Source: Lentimicrobiaceae bacterium
Lineage (GTDB): Bacteria; Bacteroidota; Bacteroidia; Bacteroidales; F082
DNA length: 64,000 nucleotides
Assembly (NCBI GenBank): GCA_015061335.1
Contig: SUWT01000001.1
Coordinates: forward strand, 1 to 64,000
Direction of reading: 5' to 3'
A program made the translations under genes and the position numbers. A model generated the notes under the pieces. It saw only the letters and a program-made list of their open reading frames with translations. It was not told the DNA's origin and did not search any database. Of this stretch, positions 58,960-64,000 are shown in pieces. Every line of letters starts with the position of its first letter. Positions within the stretch are counted from its first letter, which is position 1.

Positions 58960-58967
58960 CAAAGTTA
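58960..58967 (-). promoter_or_regulatory. -7 box for the MBOAT operon
   Basis: Minus-strand TAACTTTG (TAnnTTTG) 24 bp before the MBOAT start. No definite -33 TTTG. Confidence 0.6.
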
Positions 58968-59023
58968 ATGTTTTTTTTTGTAAGATTGATTATGTATCCA
59001 TGAATTTTCAAAATAAAAATAAA

Positions 59024-59031
59024 TATATTTG
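59024..59031 (+). promoter_or_regulatory. -7 box TATATTTG for prolyl oligopeptidase
   Basis: TAnnTTTG box 19 bp before the ATG; the upstream region is A-rich with no exact -33. Confidence 0.6.
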
Positions 59032-59050
59032 CAAATAAAAATATCACAAG

Positions 59051-61192
59051 ATGAATAACAAAGCTAAACTTATCATCATGGGAAGCATGATTACATTATT
59101 CGGTTGCAGCCAGAGCGCAAAACATTCTGTAAAAGAATATCCTGAGACAAGAAAAGACCTCACCGTCGTTGATGATTATTTCGGAACAAAAGTAGCTGAT
59201 CCTTATCGTTGGCTTGAGAATGACACCACGGCAGAGACAGCACAATGGGTTGATGCTCAGCGTGCAGTGACAGAAGATTATCTTTCACAAATTCCATTCC
59301 GAGAGAATCTTAAACAACGTTTTACGGAATTGATTGATTACGAGCGTTACAGTCTTCCTTCAAAACGTTTCGGCAGGTATCTCTTCTCTAAGAACGACGG
59401 ACTGCAAAATCAAAGCGTGATTTATATTCAGAATTCTTTGGATGAGGAAGCTTCTGTTCTTCTCGACCCTAACACATTATCTGACGACGGCACAGTGGCT
59501 CTAAGTGGAACCAGTCAGTCGAATGATGGAAAATATCTCGCTTATACCATTCAACGCAGCGGCTCCGACTGGGTGGAGATTTATGTGATGGATATAGCTA
59601 CACGCGAACTTCTTCCCGATCATATCGAATGGGCTAAATTTACTGGAGCATCTTGGTATAAAGACGGTTTCTTCTATGCTGCTTACGACCGCCCTGAAGA
59701 AGGTAAAGAATTCAGTAACGTGAACGAAAATCATAAGATCTATTATCATAAACTCGGTACTTCACAAGAAGAAGATGTCTTGTTTTATGAGAATCCAGAA
59801 CAAGCTCGCTATTTCCATAGTGTAAATCTTACGGAAGATGAGAGATATATGTTCCTTTATGAAAGCGGACAAGGCGCAGGAAGTACCTTGTGGATCAGAG
59901 ATATGCAAGATCCTAAAGGTAAGTTCGAACAAATCGGCTTCGATATGGATTACTATTACAGTCCGATTGATGTTATAGATGGTACTTTGTATATATTCAC
60001 AAATTATAAGGCTCCTAAAGGAAAAATCTGTAAAGTAGATGTGAAGAACCCTCAGATTGAGAATTGGGTCGAACTCATTCCAGAAAGTGAAAACGTCATA
60101 GCGGGTATCAACCTTGCCGATGGTAAAATGATTGTCACTTACGATCAGGATGCTTCTCATCATGCTTTCGTATATGATATGAATGGAAAAATGTTGCATG
60201 AGATAGCCTTGCCAACATACGGCTCTATCGGCATCAGCAGCGACTATAATGATTCTGAGATATTCTATGCCTTCACCTCTTTCGCTTTCCCAACAACGAT
60301 CTACAGATATAATATCAACGACAACACTTCTGAGGTGTTTCGAGCTCCGGCAATAGATTTCATCTCTGAAGATTATACGACAGAACAGGTCTTCGTCACT
60401 TCAAAAGACGGCACCAAAGTTCCTATGTTCTTGACATATAAGAAAGGTTTGAGAAAAGACGGCAACAATCCTGCATTACTATATGGTTACGGAGGCTTTA
60501 ACATTACATTGAATCCGGGTTTCTCGACATCACGACTTCCTTTCCTTGAAAACGGTGGCATTTATGCTCAGATGAATCTTCGTGGCGGTAACGAATATGG
60601 CGAGGAATGGCATATAGCAGGAACAAAATTGCAGAAACAAAATGTTTTTGACGATTGCATAGCCTGCGCTGAATATCTTGTCGAAAACTGCTACAGCAAT
60701 CCTAAGTTGATGGCTGTTAATGGTGGTTCTAACGGAGGCTTGTTGGTAGGAGCTGTAGTGAACCAACGTCCTGATTTATTCGCGGTCGCTATTCCACAAG
60801 TCGGAGTGATGGATATGTTGCGTTATCATCTCTTCACCATCGGCTGGAACTGGGCAAGCGACTATGGCACCAGCGAGGAAAGCAAGGAGATGTTCGAAGC
60901 TCTATATGCTTATTCTCCATTACATACAATACAAAGCGGCGACGATGTAAAATATCCAGCCATCATGGTTACAACAGCCGATCACGACGACCGCGTCGTC
61001 CCGGCTCACTCATTCAAATATGCAGCGGCATTGCAAGCTGCTCAAACCGGCGATAATCCTAAAATCATAAGAATAGAAAGCAAAGCAGGTCACGGCGCAG
61101 GAAAACCTATCTCAAAAGTTCTTGAAGAACAAGCCGACATGTATGCTTTCATCTTGTACAATATGGGACTTGAATATGGAATTGAAAATTGA
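59051..61192 (+). CDS. Prolyl oligopeptidase (S9A), lipoprotein
   Basis: A 713-residue serine peptidase cleaving after proline in short peptides. The N-terminus MNNKAKLIIMGSMITLFGCSQ is a lipoprotein signal. The S9A N-domain starts with VVDDYFGTKVADPYRWLEN and includes the seven-blade propeller (SNDGKYLAYTIQRSGSDW). The catalytic domain has YGYGGFNITLNPGF, RGGNEYGEEWHIAG, the nucleophile in VNGGSNGGLLVGA, the Asp in TTADHDDRVVPAHS, and the His in KAGHGAGKP. Length and motifs are complete. It adds to the DPP IV, M49-like and DPP7-type enzymes as a fourth peptide-trimming activity in the window. Confidence 0.94.
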   Translation: MNNKAKLIIMGSMITLFGCSQSAKHSVKEYPETRKDLTVVDDYFGTKVADPYRWLENDTTAETAQWVDAQRAVTEDYLSQIPFRENLKQRFTELIDYERYSLPSKRFGRYLFSKNDGLQNQSVIYIQNSLDEEASVLLDPNTLSDDGTVALSGTSQSNDGKYLAYTIQRSGSDWVEIYVMDIATRELLPDHIEWAKFTGASWYKDGFFYAAYDRPEEGKEFSNVNENHKIYYHKLGTSQEEDVLFYENPEQARYFHSVNLTEDERYMFLYESGQGAGSTLWIRDMQDPKGKFEQIGFDMDYYYSPIDVIDGTLYIFTNYKAPKGKICKVDVKNPQIENWVELIPESENVIAGINLADGKMIVTYDQDASHHAFVYDMNGKMLHEIALPTYGSIGISSDYNDSEIFYAFTSFAFPTTIYRYNINDNTSEVFRAPAIDFISEDYTTEQVFVTSKDGTKVPMFLTYKKGLRKDGNNPALLYGYGGFNITLNPGFSTSRLPFLENGGIYAQMNLRGGNEYGEEWHIAGTKLQKQNVFDDCIACAEYLVENCYSNPKLMAVNGGSNGGLLVGAVVNQRPDLFAVAIPQVGVMDMLRYHLFTIGWNWASDYGTSEESKEMFEALYAYSPLHTIQSGDDVKYPAIMVTTADHDDRVVPAHSFKYAAALQAAQTGDNPKIIRIESKAGHGAGKPISKVLEEQADMYAFILYNMGLEYGIEN

Positions 61193-61255
61193 ATGTGATT
61201 ATACCTATGATTAAATGAAAAATTTAATAAATAAAACCACTTAAGATTAAACAAA

Positions 61256-63637
61256 ATGAAAAGTGTAACTAAAACAATCTTTACTTTTCTCATGCTCTCG
61301 TTGAGCATGAATCTATTAGCTGATGAAAATAAAACTTCTGATTTCGGAATCAAAGGTTTTATGTGTAAGAACATGACTTCCTTAAATTATTATTTTCCTG
61401 ATGATTCAGCGATATCTAATAAAAATTATGTGTGTTATTTAATTGATGGTGCCGATCAGTATGTCGCCCTCTCTGTTTTTTCAGAAGATAAGAAGAATGA
61501 GATTGTAGCATCGGAAAAATTTATGTTTGATGCAAACTCGTATGTTTATGCTGTTTATGAAATAATTGATAATGATGGTGTTGCTCATCTTGAATGCGTA
61601 GGTTTTTCTATGGAGAGCAATGCTGAGAGGAAAGACGTTAAATTAAACGACGTTTATTATCCAACACCTCTGGTCAAAGAGGATGATGATACACGAAATG
61701 TGATGATGGGTTATATTGAAGGGACGGCTTTGACAGAACCGTTATGGTTTAACAAAGATATGAATATCAAGACTTGGGATATTAACAAGTATGATTTCAT
61801 TCAAGGTGAGGCTCCTGCTACGGTTCATCCTACTTTATGGAGAATGGAAAGTCTGAACAATGTGGATGGTATTTTCCAAGTATTGCCTATGGTTGAAAAC
61901 GGCGGAAAGGACGGCATTATATATCAGGCACGTTCATACGATTTGGCGACGATGTCGTTCGTAAAAAGCGAGAACGGCTGGATTATCATCGACCCGTTGT
62001 CAAGTTCTGAAGGTGCAGCCGCTGCATGGGACGCTTTCAAAAAGAACGTCGATGAGAATGCTAAGGTTTCTGCTATACTTGTAACACACAGTCATGTTGA
62101 TCATTATAACGGCATCAAAGGAATCATAGATCCTAATTCGATATGGGAAATATCGCAAGAAGAATATATCAAGTTGAGTGCTAATCCAAAGAAACTTGCC
62201 AAGGCTGCTGAAGGCAAGGTCTTGTTTGTAGCTCCTGATGGTTTCTATGACGAGGCTATCTCGGAAAACCTTTATCTTGGATCCAGTATGATACGCCGAG
62301 CCTTATATATGTATGGTATATTTCTTCCTGCCGATTCATACGGTCATGTCGGTTCTGGACTCGGAAAGGCAGCGACAATAGCCACTGCAGGTAAATTGTT
62401 TGAACCTTCTTTTGAACTGCAATGTGAAGAAAATGGTCTGAGAGACTTGTATATAGACGGTCTTAATTTCAGATTCCAGAATGTTCCGGGAACAGAAGCA
62501 CCAGCTGAATTCCATATCTTTATCAAGGAATACAAGACATTATGTCCTGGGGAAAATGTCACTTACACGATGCACAACCTTCTCACCTCAAGAGGAGCTA
62601 AGGTGCGCGACCCAAAAGCTTTTGGAAATGCCATCGGAGAAGCAATGGATATTGCAGATGAATATTTTGATGGAGAGATTCAGGTTTTGCTTGGAACACA
62701 CCACTGGCCTACATGGGGCAATGATAATATCAAAAATATGATGACCAAGCAAAGAGATATGTATTACTATTTCAATAATCAGGTGATACACATGATCAAC
62801 AAAGGTATGAATATGGAAGAAATAGCTGAAGAGTTTACACTTCCGGAATCGCTTAATTCTGAATATTATAACAGAGGTTATTATGGTACTATCAATCATA
62901 ATGTGAAAGCTGTTGTTCAACGTTATGCCGGATGGTGGGATGGCAATCCTGCCAATTATTACAAATATCCGGAAGAAGAAGTAGCAAAGAGATTTGTTGA
63001 GGATATGGGCGGTGAGGATGCTGTAATGGAGAAAGCACGTCAATATTTTATGAAAGGTGACTATCGCTGGACAATAGAACTGACGAAACAACTGGTTTTC
63101 AATAATCCTGAAAATAAAGAGGCTCGTTATCTACAAGCTGACGCCATGGAGCAGCTGGCATATTCTTTCGAGTCAGGCACATGGAGAAACATCTTCCTTT
63201 CAGGCGCTATGGAACTGAGAAACGGAGGCATGGCAGGAAAAACACCTAAGTCGGCTGCTATTAAATATGCTGTAAACACTATGCTTACGATGTCGCCGGA
63301 ATATATTTTCGAATATTATTCGATCTTGTTAGATGGCGCTAAAGCTGGCAAAGACAATGTCGATTATTCGCTTAATGTTAAGATAGGACAAGATTGTTAT
63401 AATCTGCATCTTGTCAATGGCGTACTTCATTATAAGAAAATAGATAAACCTGCGGAATATGTGTCATTCGTTAATGTAGAAGAGTTCGTCAATAACTTCA
63501 GGAAGAGAATGACGATGTATAATCCTGACAATGCGGAAAATACAGCTACAACTACAGACTATGACCCGATGGACGTTTTTTATCGATATTTTGAGATATT
63601 CGGTATAGGCTGGAACATCATTGAACCGCTGAAGTAA
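61256..63637 (+). CDS. Alkyl/aryl-sulfatase-like MBL-fold protein (SdsA1/BDS1 type) with extra N-domain
   Basis: A 793-residue exported protein (signal 1-22, ending LLADE). From about 150 it follows the type III alkylsulfatase order: VHPTLWRMESLNNVDGIFQVLP, DGIIYQARSYDLATMSFVKSENGWIIIDPL, and the metal motif THSHVDHYNG (HSHVDH at 278-283). Later blocks are LGTHHWPTWGND and GYYGTINHNVKAVVQRYAGWWDGNPANYY of the dimerisation domain, then an SCP2-like end from about 660. These enzymes cleave primary alkyl sulfates such as SDS. Residues 23-145 are an extra domain not seen in the Pseudomonas enzyme, which I do not recognise. Substrate in this organism is open. Confidence 0.88.
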   Translation: MKSVTKTIFTFLMLSLSMNLLADENKTSDFGIKGFMCKNMTSLNYYFPDDSAISNKNYVCYLIDGADQYVALSVFSEDKKNEIVASEKFMFDANSYVYAVYEIIDNDGVAHLECVGFSMESNAERKDVKLNDVYYPTPLVKEDDDTRNVMMGYIEGTALTEPLWFNKDMNIKTWDINKYDFIQGEAPATVHPTLWRMESLNNVDGIFQVLPMVENGGKDGIIYQARSYDLATMSFVKSENGWIIIDPLSSSEGAAAAWDAFKKNVDENAKVSAILVTHSHVDHYNGIKGIIDPNSIWEISQEEYIKLSANPKKLAKAAEGKVLFVAPDGFYDEAISENLYLGSSMIRRALYMYGIFLPADSYGHVGSGLGKAATIATAGKLFEPSFELQCEENGLRDLYIDGLNFRFQNVPGTEAPAEFHIFIKEYKTLCPGENVTYTMHNLLTSRGAKVRDPKAFGNAIGEAMDIADEYFDGEIQVLLGTHHWPTWGNDNIKNMMTKQRDMYYYFNNQVIHMINKGMNMEEIAEEFTLPESLNSEYYNRGYYGTINHNVKAVVQRYAGWWDGNPANYYKYPEEEVAKRFVEDMGGEDAVMEKARQYFMKGDYRWTIELTKQLVFNNPENKEARYLQADAMEQLAYSFESGTWRNIFLSGAMELRNGGMAGKTPKSAAIKYAVNTMLTMSPEYIFEYYSILLDGAKAGKDNVDYSLNVKIGQDCYNLHLVNGVLHYKKIDKPAEYVSFVNVEEFVNNFRKRMTMYNPDNAENTATTTDYDPMDVFYRYFEIFGIGWNIIEPLK

Positions 63638-63648
63638 ATTGAAAATTT

Positions 63649-63746
63649 GGTTTAAGGTTTAAAGTCGGATTTCGATAAACTTTAAAACTTCTAACTTCTA
63701 ACTTTAAAACTACTTTAAACCTTAAACCTTAAACTTTAAACTATAA
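63649..63746 (+). repeat. Heptanucleotide array, exactly 14 units, before the patatin gene
   Basis: In phase throughout: GGTTTAA twice, five mixed units (such as AGTCGGA, AAACTTT, AAAACTT), CTAACTT twice, TAAAACT plus one base, then ACTTTAA, ACCTTAA twice, ACTTTAA, ACTATAA. It fills nearly the whole gap (63638-63747) and ends one base before the ATG. The left end (GGTTTAA) is the complement-like inverse of the right (ACCTTAA), so the flanks can pair. One base beyond a strict 7 phase occurs around 63711. Confidence 0.88.
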
Positions 63747-63747
63747 A

Positions 63748-64000
63748 ATGACGATAACATCTAATTCTGGATTGATACTCGAAGGTGGGGGCATGAGAGG
63801 TGTTTTTACCTCTGGAGTCTTGGATTGTCTCATGGACAAAGGCATTCGTTTTCCTTATACGATAGGTGTCAGTGCCGGAGCTTGCAACGGACTCTCTTAT
63901 ATCTCAAATCAAAGAGGAAGAGCCAAATTCAGTAATATCGACTTGCTTGACAAATATCATTACATAGGAATAAAACATCTTTTGAAAAAAGGCAACATCA
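63748..64000 (+). CDS. Patatin-like phospholipase (3' truncated by window)
   Basis: The first 84 codons of a patatin-family lipid acyl hydrolase. LILEGGGMRGVFTSGVLD holds the oxyanion-hole glycine motif (GGGxRG), and TIGVSAGACNG the GxSxG nucleophile. The beginning and the motif spacing match the YjjU-type bacterial patatins. The catalytic Asp lies beyond the window. Its ATG directly follows the heptamer array, so any regulatory signals would be within or before the repeat; no TAnnTTTG box is seen, so it may be read from the alkylsulfatase transcript. Confidence 0.88.
   Translation, partial: MTITSNSGLILEGGGMRGVFTSGVLDCLMDKGIRFPYTIGVSAGACNGLSYISNQRGRAKFSNIDLLDKYHYIGIKHLLKKGNI

Noticed and set aside
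63649..63746. CRISPR array
   Set aside because: Unit is 7 bases with no spacers and no cas genes; it is a simple tandem array.
1..64000. Insertion sequence, phage or integrative element
   Set aside because: No transposase, integrase, relaxase or phage structural gene is recognisable, and gene content is steady chromosomal type.

Overview
The window is chromosomal DNA from an AT-rich member of the Bacteroidota, most likely Bacteroidales. Three things point there. The Bacteroidetes -7 promoter box TAnnTTTG sits upstream of many genes. At least four secreted proteins end in a type IX secretion (T9SS) C-terminal sorting domain. The gene set also fits (LptA/MlaD/amidase next to LptD, S46 dipeptidyl-peptidase, bacterial GGGP-synthase family, FeoA-FeoB fusion, TonB receptor with a carboxypeptidase-like N-domain). 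I see no rRNA, phage, insertion sequence or CRISPR array; one tRNA (Ala, GGC) is present.

Layout. 1-454: tail of a T9SS cargo gene, then a repeat-packed intergenic region ending in a promoter. 455-8155: catabolic operon with methylcrotonyl-CoA-carboxylase-type beta and alpha subunits, a methylglutaconyl-CoA-hydratase-like crotonase, an acyl-CoA dehydrogenase, phosphate butyryltransferase and butyrate kinase. 8209-20801: envelope genes (LptA/OstA-like, MlaD-like, AmiC-type amidase; divergent LptD, MltC-like transglycosylase, RidA, a lipoprotein, an AsmA-like giant, a DoxX/thioredoxin-like membrane protein). 20805-24947: NhaA, tRNA-Ala, threonine dehydratase, FMN-binding/4Fe-4S membrane protein. 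25053-37029: proteolysis (T9SS propeller protein, DPP IV, M49-like metallopeptidase, S46 DPP7-type peptidase) interleaved with GGGP synthase, HemW and an M50-like membrane protein. 37104-45521: lipoprotein, divergent NDK-like protein, a 1969-residue alpha-2-macroglobulin-like protein, and an rRNA pseudouridine synthase with a disordered N-terminus. 45655-54200: two T9SS cargo proteins, then an iron locus (small Cys-rich Feo protein, FeoAB, TonB receptor) around a shared array of TTAGGTAT half-sites. 54205-58935: O-acetylation module (MBOAT plus two AlgJ/AlgX-like proteins). 59051-64000: prolyl oligopeptidase, alkylsulfatase-like MBL protein and the start of a patatin.

Taken together this looks like a proteolytic, amino-acid-fermenting anaerobe. 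Secreted or periplasmic peptidases make dipeptides, threonine dehydratase and the leucine-type acyl-CoA operon degrade amino acids, and Ptb/Buk can recover ATP from acyl-CoA. That physiology is inferred from gene content only.

The most unusual signal is not a gene. It is a dispersed family of short heptanucleotide tandem arrays, between genes (391-418, 32975-33002, 34683-34696, 37030-37057, 63649-63746) and, six times, inside the alpha-2-macroglobulin-like reading frame, where they are translated into strings such as NGQQTTD. They are accompanied by GAGACG-type palindromes. The second notable signal is the five-half-site putative metal-repressor operator between feoAB and the TonB receptor.
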